A DNA stretch of 6,684 bases from Thermoplasmata archaeon (GCA_021847855.1 JAJZOT010000092.1:1-6684); one strand, 5' to 3'. Positions 1 through 6,561 are shown, numbered from the stretch's first letter. The notes: generated by a model from the sequence alone, not told the origin. Translations and numbers: made by a program.

Positions 1-1412
1 GCGCCTCTTTCCTGTTCGCTAATTCTGCTGCAATCATTACGGACAGTTTCGGTCCAGATGAGAGAGGAAAGGCAATGGGCATAAATCAGATTGCAGCTCT
101 CGCTGGATCTCTTATAGGCTTAATTCTGGGTGGACTCCTTGCTACGATTAACTGGAGGTATGTGTTCCTGGTAAGTGTTCCAGTCGGCCTGCTCGGCACC
201 GTGTGGTCATACCTGAAGTTAAAGGATCACTCAATAAGACACACAGACCAGAAGATTGATGTCGCGGGTAACGTTGCTTTTGCTGGCGGCTTAACCCTCA
301 TACTGATAGCGATAACATATGGATTGATGCCTTACGGCAGCTCTACAATGGGCTGGTCAAATCCCTGGGTCATACTTTCACTGATTGTCGGTTTTGCAAT
401 GGTTGTTGCTTTTGTTTTTATAGAGAGGATCGTCAGCCAGCCGATGTTCAATATGGGTCTCTTTAAGAGCCGCCCCTTTACAGCCGGAAGTGTCTCAGGT
501 ATGCTCCAATCAATGGGAATGGGTGGCGCCATGTTCATGCTCATTATACTTCTTCAGGGAGTCTGGCTTCCTCTTCACGGGTATAATTATAATGTGGTAC
601 CTTTCTGGGCAGGAATCTATATGATTCCAATGATGCTCGGCTTCGTTGTTCTTGGCCCAATCAGTGGTGCGCTCTCAGACAGGATCGGAGCAAGGGTCAT
701 ATCGAGTGTTGGTATGGCAATTAGTGCTGTTTCGTTCCTTCTCCTGGCCACGTTGAGCTATAACTTTGCCTATTTAGACTTCGGGTTAATGCTATTCATG
801 ATGGGAGCTGGAATGGGAATGTTTGCGGCTCCAAATATAACGGCCGTCATGAATTCTGTCGCTCCCCAGCAGAGAGGTGTTGCATCAGGAATGAGGGCAA
901 CATTACAGAATACTGGCCAAACAGCGAGTATGGGTATATTCTTTACGATTGTTCTCGTCTCCCTCACGACCAGGTTGCCTGGTGCATTTACCACGGCACT
1001 TGCTTCGGCAAAAGCACCGGAACTTATTCCGTATTTCATAAATATACCGCCGACATCGGCTCTATTTTCCGCATTCCTCGGGTACAATCCGGTAGCAACT
1101 ATCCTTGGCTTGTTCCCTTCATCCTTCACCTCGCTGATAAGTGGATCCACGCTTACTCTTCTAGAGGGAAAGACATGGTTCCCAAATGCTCTTGCAGGTT
1201 CCTTCATGGGTTCGCTAAGGGTGTCATTCTATCTGGGAGCGCTTATCTTTGCAGTTGCAGCAATTCTATCGGCAATTCGGGGAAAGAGGTACATTCATTC
1301 AGAATCGAATATATATCCAGGCTCTGGGAATGAACCCTCTGTTCAATCCGGTCCTGTCAGTGCTCCCTCTGCACAGGTTGATCCAAAGGCGGTAAAAACG
1401 GAGTCAAGATGA
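1..1412 (+). CDS. MFS multidrug exporter, DHA2 (EmrB/QacA-like) family, 5' truncated by window edge
   Basis: Probable proton-driven exporter of drugs or other toxic compounds in the cytoplasmic membrane. The frame is open from the left edge (first full codon at base 3). The ATG at 75 is internal: the 24 residues before it contain the family signature DERGKAMG that follows TM4. Numbering from the codon at base 3, the fragment has 469 residues: the end of TM4, a motif C-like TM5 (about 27-48, glycine-rich GSLIGLILGG but without the usual prolines), TM6 with NWRYVF (50-66), and further helices. A second motif A (GALSDRIGARV, about 222-232) and TM13 (LQNTGQTASMG) follow. A long outside loop (about 325-400) precedes the last helix (about 404-425). 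The cytoplasmic tail of about 45 residues is rich in Ser and Pro. By comparison with the family, roughly the first 100 residues (TM1-3 and part of TM4) are missing. The stop overlaps the start of a MarR regulator, a common exporter/regulator pairing. Substrate unknown. Confidence 0.9.
   Translation, partial: ASFLFANSAAIITDSFGPDERGKAMGINQIAALAGSLIGLILGGLLATINWRYVFLVSVPVGLLGTVWSYLKLKDHSIRHTDQKIDVAGNVAFAGGLTLILIAITYGLMPYGSSTMGWSNPWVILSLIVGFAMVVAFVFIERIVSQPMFNMGLFKSRPFTAGSVSGMLQSMGMGGAMFMLIILLQGVWLPLHGYNYNVVPFWAGIYMIPMMLGFVVLGPISGALSDRIGARVISSVGMAISAVSFLLLATLSYNFAYLDFGLMLFMMGAGMGMFAAPNITAVMNSVAPQQRGVASGMRATLQNTGQTASMGIFFTIVLVSLTTRLPGAFTTALASAKAPELIPYFINIPPTSALFSAFLGYNPVATILGLFPSSFTSLISGSTLTLLEGKTWFPNALAGSFMGSLRVSFYLGALIFAVAAILSAIRGKRYIHSESNIYPGSGNEPSVQSGPVSAPSAQVDPKAVKTESR
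1400..1403 (+). promoter_or_regulatory. Ribosome binding site for the MarR gene
   Basis: GGAG lies five bases before the ATG at 1409, inside the last codons of the exporter. It matches the archaeal anti-Shine-Dalgarno core. It supports this ATG over the later in-frame Met at residue 15, and it fits an internal operon gene translated from a transcript started upstream. Confidence 0.6.
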
Positions 1413-1873
1413 ATTCAATTAACATTGAACCAGCAGATAATTCAAAACACATGGTAATGGAACTCTGGCACTCATTCTCCAAAGTATATAGAAACGGAAA
1501 AAAAAGGATTGAACGAGAGCTTGAAAAACATTCTATTAAAACGCTTGAACTCAGATTGTTGTTCTCAATCTCAAAGGAAGGGAAGTGCCCCGTTGGAAGC
1601 CTGGCATCGGAAATAAACGTGACAAGCGCCTGGGTCACCGGTATCGTAGAAGAACTCGAAAACAGGAACCTGGTCAAAAAACACAGGAATCCAAACGACA
1701 GGCGAATAATTGAGGTTTCTCTGACACCTGCTGGGAAAAAATTAGTTAAAACAGGAATGAAGATTTATGAAGACCTAGTCGGAGATGCAGTTAAGGGTCT
1801 TTCATTAGAAGAGTTAAAGGAATTTGAGAGAATACTCATGAAGGTAAATTCCTCCATCCAGTCCTCAGATTAA
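1409..1873 (+). CDS. MarR-family winged helix-turn-helix transcriptional regulator
   Basis: A 154-residue dimeric DNA-binding regulator, probably controlling the exporter operon it belongs to, with release from DNA when a small ligand binds. Its length is typical for MarR. The N-terminal helix (about 14-40) and the C-terminal helices (about 108-150) would form the dimer interface. The winged HTH spans about 42-105: helix LELRLLFSISKEG, then PVGSLASEINV, the recognition helix VTSAWVTGIVEELENRNLV (71-89), and the wing HRNPNDRRIIEVSLTPAG (92-109), which carries the family Asp-x-Arg (D97, R98/R99) and the conserved LTPAGK. The start codon overlaps the exporter stop (ATGA) and has its own GGAG, indicating translational coupling and co-transcription. 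No own promoter is visible. Binding site and ligand cannot be told from this window, because the operon promoter lies to the left of it. Confidence 0.92.
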   Translation: MNSINIEPADNSKHMVMELWHSFSKVYRNGKKRIERELEKHSIKTLELRLLFSISKEGKCPVGSLASEINVTSAWVTGIVEELENRNLVKKHRNPNDRRIIEVSLTPAGKKLVKTGMKIYEDLVGDAVKGLSLEELKEFERILMKVNSSIQSSD

Positions 1874-1910
1874 AAATTAGGGATTTTAAACCTGAACCCA
1901 TTATTCACTG

Positions 1911-1937
1911 TTTCTTTAAAATTTAATTGTTTTACTG
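1911..1937 (+). terminator. Possible T-rich archaeal terminator after the exporter/MarR operon
   Basis: The 66-bp gap between the convergent MarR and 128-residue genes contains TTTCTTT, TTTAATTG and TTTT in close succession. Archaeal termination commonly occurs at U-rich runs without a hairpin. An 8-bp AT-only inverted repeat (1883-1890 with 1915-1922) is present but too weak to count as an intrinsic hairpin. The call rests on base composition and position alone. Confidence 0.3.
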
Positions 1938-1939
1938 GT

Positions 1940-2326
1940 TCACTGGGCGAGCGCCTTCAACTGGCCCAGCAACTCTGTCTCGACGTGTTTGGTCCACAGC
2001 ATTTCAGGTACATCAACTGCTATAAACAGATCCGAAAGAAGCAGAAATTCAATTGCAGTTACAGCAAGGTTCTGCCCCAGCTTACCAACGCCAACATGTA
2101 CCTCAAGGTTGCCGGCATTTTCTTTGAACATAAATGTAAGGGCACGATCAGCAGCGATGATGTCTCTCAGGATTCCTGCCTTATTGGCCTGCAAAACTGC
2201 CTGTCCTTCCTCAACTCTGCTCTGTGTTTTCCAGCCTGAATCTTTAAGATACTGCTCAAAAGCAGTCGTTACTGTGTTTACGTCTTTGGAAGTCTGCAGA
2301 ACTATATTCTTCTTGAAAATCTCCAT
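1940..2326 (-). CDS. Small conserved-looking protein of unknown function (128 aa)
   Basis: I do not recognise this protein with confidence. It has no signal peptide and no cysteines. The likely layout is beta (3-11), amphipathic helix (13-30), beta (32-38), beta (42-49), then GILRDIIAADRALTFMFKE (51-69), beta (73-80), a hydrophobic segment LAVTAIEFLLLSDLFIAV (87-104) and a C-terminal helix. The pattern of a small alpha/beta domain, a GIL-R element, a short GK turn near 81 and a hydrophobic C-terminal part faintly resembles small prokaryotic domains found N-terminal to zinc-ribbon or SHOCT segments, neither of which is present here. The hydrophobic stretch is interrupted by acidic residues, so a true membrane helix is doubtful. 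The ATG at 2326 is backed by a TATA-like element 20-29 bp upstream. It is a single gene, convergent with MarR and divergent from the esterase. Confidence 0.8.
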   Translation of the reverse strand: MEIFKKNIVLQTSKDVNTVTTAFEQYLKDSGWKTQSRVEEGQAVLQANKAGILRDIIAADRALTFMFKENAGNLEVHVGVGKLGQNLAVTAIEFLLLSDLFIAVDVPEMLWTKHVETELLGQLKALAQ

Positions 2327-2345
2327 GATACTGCATGGTAATCAT

Positions 2346-2355
2346 TTTATTTAAT
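2346..2355 (-). promoter_or_regulatory. TATA element for the 128-aa gene
   Basis: Read on the minus strand this is ATTAAATAAA, 20-29 bases before the ATG at 2326. The spacing places the transcription start at or very near the A of the ATG, which implies a leaderless mRNA. No Shine-Dalgarno sequence lies between. Confidence 0.55.
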
Positions 2356-2450
2356 CATAATCCAATTTTTTAGCCAGGAGCTCATTTCGACCTGAGAATA
2401 CCTGTTATATGACATTGAAAACTTCGATAAATGGATGATTGAACGGTGTT

Positions 2451-2460
2451 AAGTTTTATT
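2451..2460 (+). promoter_or_regulatory. TATA-like element for the esterase gene
   Basis: AAGTTTTATT lies 23-32 bases before the ATG at 2483. It is the weakest match among the TATA elements upstream of the three plus-strand genes. An AAGG at 2469-2472 could act as a poor ribosome binding site if a short leader exists. It shares the 156-bp divergent intergenic region with the promoter of the 128-aa gene. Confidence 0.4.
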
Positions 2461-2482
2461 CCATCCTGAAGGATTATAGAAA

Positions 2483-3448
2483 ATGGTAAAAATTGAGAAA
2501 GTGATTATACACGCAGAATCGCTTGAAAACAATAAACCTGGTGATCCGGCAGACAGGGAAGTGTTGATTATCTCTAATAATTATGAAGAGAGTTCCCCTC
2601 TTCTGATAGGTATTGCCGGCTTCTATGGAACAGCTGCCAGCTTTCTTAACCGATCTTATTCATCACAGGACTTTATAACGACGCTTGAGAGGATTTCAAA
2701 ACAGGATCCAGATATATCTTACCTTATGGCTATACCTGACACGATGACTTCATACTGCGGAAACCAGTATCTTAACTCATCAGCTGTCGGCAATTATGAG
2801 GATTTCATAGTAAATGATCTGGTTGGTTTTATGAAGGAAAAATATGGCGCAAGGAAAACAGGAATCTTTGGCAAATCTTCAGGGGGATTTGGAGCCTATA
2901 ATCTGACAATAAGGCATCCGGAAGTTTTTTCCGGCTTTATCGACGTTTCAGGCGACAGCCTGTTTGAATACTGCTATCTTAAGGATTTCCCGGGCGCAAT
3001 TGAGATGTTCAGGAATTCAGGACCTGGAAAATTCCTTGAGGATTTCAGGTCGAAGGGATATCACAGCAGCCAGGAACTTAATGCAATGGAAGTTTTAGCG
3101 ATGTCTGCATTTTACTCACCCGATACAGAAACCCCGTATGATTTTAACCTTCCGTTTGATGTCGAAAGTGGAAAAATAAGATATGATGTCTGGAACCGCT
3201 GGCTGGCAGTCGATCCAGCAAGAACAGTAGAGAGATCAACGCCAGTCCTGAAGGGCAAGAAAATCATATTGCAGGTGGGAAAGAAGGATGAATTTGCACT
3301 CAACATAGGAATGAGTTCAATGCACCATACACTCGAAGCACATGGGATAGAGCATACCTACCATGAATATGATACTGGACATTTTTCGATAGACTATCTT
3401 TATCAATATTCAATTCCGGAGCTAGCTGGATTTCTATCGGGTTTATAA
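2483..3448 (+). CDS. Putative esterase, alpha/beta hydrolase fold (esterase D/enterochelin-esterase-like)
   Basis: A predicted serine hydrolase of 321 residues without a signal peptide, so probably cytoplasmic. The nucleophile elbow is GKSSG (130-134) with Ser132, followed by GGFGAYNLTIRHPEVFSGFIDVSGD, which is typical of the putative-esterase family. Asp269 (in LQVGKKDEF) and His300 (in YDTGHF) sit in the expected order and spacing to complete a Ser-Asp-His triad. The oxyanion region is probably LLIGIAGFYGTAASFLN (40-56), and YEDFIVNDLVGFMKEKY before the nucleophile is another family hallmark. Residues about 160-250 form an insertion that may act as a lid. The ATG at 2483 has a TATA-like sequence 23-32 bp upstream. 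The thiolase and enoyl-CoA hydratase genes follow on the same strand, so a role in releasing short acyl groups or in acyl-thioester turnover is possible but not shown. The substrate is unknown. Confidence 0.85.
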   Translation: MVKIEKVIIHAESLENNKPGDPADREVLIISNNYEESSPLLIGIAGFYGTAASFLNRSYSSQDFITTLERISKQDPDISYLMAIPDTMTSYCGNQYLNSSAVGNYEDFIVNDLVGFMKEKYGARKTGIFGKSSGGFGAYNLTIRHPEVFSGFIDVSGDSLFEYCYLKDFPGAIEMFRNSGPGKFLEDFRSKGYHSSQELNAMEVLAMSAFYSPDTETPYDFNLPFDVESGKIRYDVWNRWLAVDPARTVERSTPVLKGKKIILQVGKKDEFALNIGMSSMHHTLEAHGIEHTYHEYDTGHFSIDYLYQYSIPELAGFLSGL

Positions 3449-3450
3449 AA
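3442..3450 (+). promoter_or_regulatory. TATA box for the thiolase gene
   Basis: TTTATAAAA lies 19-27 bases before the ATG at 3469 and overlaps the esterase stop codon (3446-3448). It is the best TATA match in the window and implies a leaderless thiolase transcript separate from any esterase read-through. It supports the 3469 start over the in-frame Met at 3490. Confidence 0.6.
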
Positions 3451-3468
3451 TAAAATATAGTATTTGTT

Positions 3469-4653
3469 ATGCCATTCAATTTACCTGAAATGAAAGATGT
3501 CTACGTTATCTCCTACGCAAGAACACCTATCGGAAAATTCGGCGGTGCACTTCGCGATAAAAGGGCCGTTGAGCTTGGAGCTGCTGCTATCAGGACTGCA
3601 ATCAACAGATCAGGGATAGATCCTGATCTGGTAGAAGAGGTTATCATGGGAAATGTCTTGCAGGCTGGAAATGGCCAGAACCCTGCAGGCCAGGCCTCTA
3701 CCCTTGCGGGCCTTAAGAGCGGGACTTTAAAATATACTGTTAATGTTGTCTGCGCTTCCGGAATGCTGGCAATCGAGTCTGCTTCAAGGGAAATATCCCT
3801 TGATGAGCATCATCTCATTGTTGCCGGTGGAATGGAGAGTATGTCCAACAGCCCTTTCCTGCTTCCTTCAGAACTTAGATGGGGCGTTAAACAGCTGTAC
3901 AGGAAAGAAGAGAATCTTAAGGATGCCATCCTTTCCGATGGTCTCCTGGATGCATTCTACTTTGAACATATGGGGGTTTCGGCCGACAGAACTGCAAAGA
4001 AATTTGGAATAACCCGAAAGATGGCCGACGAATATTCATACGAAAGCAACATGAGAGCTGACACAGCATGGAAAAATGGGATATTCAAAAAAGAGACTTT
4101 TGACACGTTTGGCCTGACCAGCGATGAAGGGATCAGGTTATCAGACCCTGATATACTTGGGAAACTTAAACCTGCCTTCACGGATGGTGGTGTTCTTACA
4201 GCAGGCAATTCCTCCCAGATATCAGATGGTGCATCTGCCCTTCTGCTGGCATCTGAGGAATTTGTTAACGATCATTCTGTTAAACCTGTGGCGAAAATCA
4301 CCGGATACGAATCTTATTCTCTTGAACCGACCGATTTTGTTGAGACACCTATTCCATGCACCAGAAAATTCCTTGAAAAAACAGGATCAAGGATAGATGA
4401 TTATGATCTGGTGGAACATAACGAGGCTTTCTCTATTGCTTCCCTGCTCGTTCGAGAAAAGCTTGGAGTTGATCCTGATAGATTTAATGTAAATGGAGGT
4501 GCAGTTGCAATCGGGCACCCACTCGGAAACAGCGGATCAAGAATAATGGTGACACTTATAAACGCACTCATAGATAAAAAAATGAAAAAAGGGCTTGCCA
4601 CAATTTGCCATGGTGGTGGAGGGGCACATACTATGGCAGTGGAGATTCTTTAG
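3469..4653 (+). CDS. Acetyl-CoA acetyltransferase (thiolase)
   Basis: Catalyses the reversible condensation of two acetyl-CoA to acetoacetyl-CoA, or CoA-dependent cleavage of 3-ketoacyl-CoA; cytoplasmic. The 394 residues match the usual length. Expected signatures appear in order: VISYARTPIGKFGG near the N-terminus, GNVLQAGNGQNPAGQA (61-76), nucleophilic Cys95 in NVVCASGM, AGGMESMS (119-126), NSSQISDGASALLL (247-260), HNEAF (317-321), His350 in GGAVAIGHPLGNSGSR, and the acid/base Cys380 in CHGGGGAHTMAVE. The last motif departs from the common CxGGGxGxA: the second Gly is Ala and the Ala is Thr, with length preserved. The complete Cys-His-Cys set and the absence of an adjacent DUF35 gene separate it from the archaeal SCP2-like thiolases of the mevalonate pathway. 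The start at 3469 is chosen because of the TATA box; Met8 (3490) is an alternative. With the next gene it suggests short-chain acyl-CoA metabolism. Confidence 0.93.
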   Translation: MPFNLPEMKDVYVISYARTPIGKFGGALRDKRAVELGAAAIRTAINRSGIDPDLVEEVIMGNVLQAGNGQNPAGQASTLAGLKSGTLKYTVNVVCASGMLAIESASREISLDEHHLIVAGGMESMSNSPFLLPSELRWGVKQLYRKEENLKDAILSDGLLDAFYFEHMGVSADRTAKKFGITRKMADEYSYESNMRADTAWKNGIFKKETFDTFGLTSDEGIRLSDPDILGKLKPAFTDGGVLTAGNSSQISDGASALLLASEEFVNDHSVKPVAKITGYESYSLEPTDFVETPIPCTRKFLEKTGSRIDDYDLVEHNEAFSIASLLVREKLGVDPDRFNVNGGAVAIGHPLGNSGSRIMVTLINALIDKKMKKGLATICHGGGGAHTMAVEIL

Positions 4654-4670
4654 ACAGAATCTGGATCATG

Positions 4671-4679
4671 TTATAAGTA
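4671..4679 (+). promoter_or_regulatory. TATA box for the enoyl-CoA hydratase gene
   Basis: TTATAAGTA lies 20-28 bases before the ATG at 4699, in the 45-bp gap after the thiolase stop. Its spacing matches that of the thiolase promoter, and no Shine-Dalgarno sequence precedes the ATG, so the transcript is probably leaderless. Confidence 0.55.
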
Positions 4680-4698
4680 AAATTGCTTTCTGGTAATT

Positions 4699-5442
4699 AT
4701 GGAATACAGGAACATTAAATGTGAATTGAAGGACGATATCAGAATAATACAGATATCAAGGCCGTCCGAACTGAATCCACTGGATATTGAAACGCTGGAA
4801 GAAATTGAAGCCTGCCTTAAGAGCGAACCCCGGATTACAGTAATAAAGGGAAGCTCAAGAGCATTCTCGGCAGGTGCTGATATAAAGAACTTTAAGGGTC
4901 TTTCACCCGAGGTCGCCTATTCCTTCGCACGGACAGGCCACCGGATATATAATTACATTGCAGACTACGATTTGCCTGTGATAGCCGCAATAAACGGATA
5001 CGCACTCGGAGGCGGTTTTGAACTTTCTCTTGCTTGTGATTTCAGGATAGGATCACCTGATTCAAAGCTTGGATTGACCGAGCTGAATCTTGGCATAATT
5101 CCAGGATGGGGCGGGACCCAAAGATTGAAGGCCCTTGCGGGAGAACAGTTCGCGTTGTACATGATTGCAACATCAAGAATATTGAATGCTGACGAAGCCC
5201 TGGCGCATGGCATTCTGCTCCAGAAGTCAGATAATCCGGTTGAGTCGGCAATTGAACTTGCAAGGACACTCAGAGAAAAATCCAGGAAAACCCTCAAGTT
5301 CGTGAAATCTCTTATCAGGACTGTTCCGGACGAGTTATTCGAGGAGGAGATGACCTTATTTGGTAAGTCTTTTGAGGGCAGCAACAGCTCAGAGGGAGTT
5401 GAGGCCTTCTTGCAAAAGAGGAAACCTGTCTTTAAAGAGTAG
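4699..5442 (+). CDS. Enoyl-CoA hydratase/isomerase (crotonase) family protein
   Basis: Predicted to hydrate trans-2-enoyl-CoA (for example crotonyl-CoA) to the 3-hydroxyacyl-CoA; cytoplasmic, normally a trimer or hexamer. The 247 residues are close to the usual 255-260. The first oxyanion-hole segment is AFSAGADIKNF (55-65) and the second is NGYALGGGFELSLACDFRI (99-117). Glu108 (GGFEL) and Glu128 (LTELNLGIIPGWGGTQRL) correspond to the two catalytic glutamates of rat mitochondrial hydratase (E144 and E164), so true hydratase activity is likely and a pure isomerase less so. The C-terminal helices (about 190-247) are complete. It lies 45 bp after the thiolase with its own TATA box. Together they cover two steps of beta-oxidation or its reversal. 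3-Hydroxypropionyl-CoA dehydration is another reaction of the family and cannot be excluded. Confidence 0.92.
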   Translation: MEYRNIKCELKDDIRIIQISRPSELNPLDIETLEEIEACLKSEPRITVIKGSSRAFSAGADIKNFKGLSPEVAYSFARTGHRIYNYIADYDLPVIAAINGYALGGGFELSLACDFRIGSPDSKLGLTELNLGIIPGWGGTQRLKALAGEQFALYMIATSRILNADEALAHGILLQKSDNPVESAIELARTLREKSRKTLKFVKSLIRTVPDELFEEEMTLFGKSFEGSNSSEGVEAFLQKRKPVFKE

Positions 5443-5444
5443 AA

Positions 5445-6533
5445 TCATTTACCGTAGTACAATGTATCTGACGGGTCTTTCCTGAAATACGCTGAATATT
5501 CATTGTATTCATCATCAGTGAACAGTTGCCTGTGGACATATGCTTCCCTGTATTTTTCAGCGCTGTCAGGAAAAACAGTCAATACTTTAGATCCTGGATA
5601 CTTCTCCGCAATTTTCATGGCCGAAAAATAATTTGCAGCGGAGGAAAGACCGGTAAAGAGTTCTAGATCGATCATCTTTTTTAACATCTCTTCCGCATCG
5701 TGATCGTCAATGTCCATCCATTCGTCAATCAGATTCATATTTTTTGATAATATTTCAGGCGTTTTTGATACGTTTAAATTCTTAAGCCCCTGAATCTTGT
5801 GGTAAGGCCTTGGCATTACCGCAATCACCTTGACTGATGGAAAATTCTGTTTGTAGTATTTGGCCAGACCAGTAATTGTGCCACCTGTCCCGATCGATAT
5901 GACAACATGCGTGATGGAATCTCCAATAACGGATGTGACCTCTGGACCGCTCGTATAGTAATGGCCAAGCGTGTTTGCATCGTTAGAGTACTGATCGAAG
6001 TTTACATATTTGCCGGGTTTCATCTCCATTTCTATTTTAAGCATGCTGACGGCAGTATCTATGTTTATTGAGCCATGTTTACTCGCCTCATCAAATACCT
6101 CAACCATCTCCTGCCCCGTAACCATGATTGCATCTTTCGTCGCCTGGCTGGATGCGTTCGGTACATAAATCTTAGCCCTGTAGCCCATTTCCTTTGCTAT
6201 ATTTGCAAGCGCTATCCCGGTATTGCCCGAACTTGCCTCAATTATAGTTTTATTTCGATCAAGCAGACCCTTCTTTATTCCGGACGATATCATGAAGAAA
6301 CCGGCCCTGTCTTTTATCGATCCGTATTTGTTCCTGTATTCCATTTTCGCATAGATTACTGACGTGCCGACCTCATGGTAATAAAGGGGTGTTTTGCCTA
6401 TGCCAAATCTGTATGCATCTTCTGCCACATCCTGGTAGACATCGATAGAATCACACCTCGCCATTACCAGTTCATCATGACGATACAGAAAAACTTTGCC
6501 TGATTGCCAGTGGTTGGAAATATCAACCAGCAC
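5445..6533 (-). CDS. Cysteine synthase-family PLP-dependent enzyme (fold type II), GTG start
   Basis: Probably forms cysteine (or cystathionine) by beta-replacement on an activated serine; cytoplasmic. Of 362 residues, the conserved parts are GIGKTPL (44-50), the PLP lysine Lys74 in YGSIKDRAG, the substrate/phosphate loop EASSGNTGIALA (99-110), QYSNDANTLGHYYTSGPEV (181-199), the PLP phosphate loop GTGGTITG (215-222), HKIQGL (245-250), GLSSAA (295-300) and PDS (322-324), whose Ser contacts the pyridine nitrogen. Several positions vary: SSGNTG replaces the common TSGNTG, NDAN replaces NPAN, and the N-P before GS-KDR is missing. O-acetylserine, O-phosphoserine and cystathionine beta-synthase activities therefore cannot be told apart. 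The reading frame allows GTG at 6533, after an in-frame TGA 15 bp upstream; the next Met is residue 24 (6464), which would give a more ordinary N-terminus. Neither start has a clear Shine-Dalgarno sequence. The gene ends 2 bp from the convergent hydratase. Confidence 0.88.
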   Translation of the reverse strand: MLVDISNHWQSGKVFLYRHDELVMARCDSIDVYQDVAEDAYRFGIGKTPLYYHEVGTSVIYAKMEYRNKYGSIKDRAGFFMISSGIKKGLLDRNKTIIEASSGNTGIALANIAKEMGYRAKIYVPNASSQATKDAIMVTGQEMVEVFDEASKHGSINIDTAVSMLKIEMEMKPGKYVNFDQYSNDANTLGHYYTSGPEVTSVIGDSITHVVISIGTGGTITGLAKYYKQNFPSVKVIAVMPRPYHKIQGLKNLNVSKTPEILSKNMNLIDEWMDIDDHDAEEMLKKMIDLELFTGLSSAANYFSAMKIAEKYPGSKVLTVFPDSAEKYREAYVHRQLFTDDEYNEYSAYFRKDPSDTLYYGK

Positions 6534-6553
6534 GAAATATTTGAAAATTCAAT

Positions 6554-6561
6554 GTTTTAGA
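6554..6561 (-). promoter_or_regulatory. Weak TATA candidate for the PLP enzyme gene
   Basis: Read on the minus strand this is TCTAAAAC, 21-28 bases before the GTG at 6533, the distance seen for the other promoters here. The match is poor. A second AT-rich candidate, AAATATTT at 6535-6542, would instead place transcription start near 6510 and favour the Met at 6464. Confidence 0.25.

Noticed and set aside
75..77. ATG at 75 as the true start of the exporter
   Set aside because: The same frame continues to the left edge and encodes conserved family residues (ITDSFGPDERGKAMG), so the gene is truncated by the window and does not start here.
770..1207. 145-codon minus-strand open frame inside the exporter gene
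   Set aside because: The exporter frame is unmistakable from its MFS motifs and membrane helices. The antisense product has no family features.
1883..1922. AT-only inverted repeat (1883-1890 with 1915-1922) as a hairpin terminator
   Set aside because: An 8-bp stem of A and T only with a 24-base loop would be unstable, and both arms are nearly self-complementary, so chance is likely.
1985..2354. Two overlapping plus-strand open frames (1985-2239 and 1989-2354) opposite the 128-aa gene
   Set aside because: Both are antisense to a frame with better protein character and a TATA box. Their translations look like shadow sequence, with no recognisable domain and no promoter or ribosome site of their own.
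4965..5384. 139-codon minus-strand open frame inside the hydratase gene
   Set aside because: It is antisense to a fully conserved crotonase with both catalytic glutamates, so it is a shadow frame.
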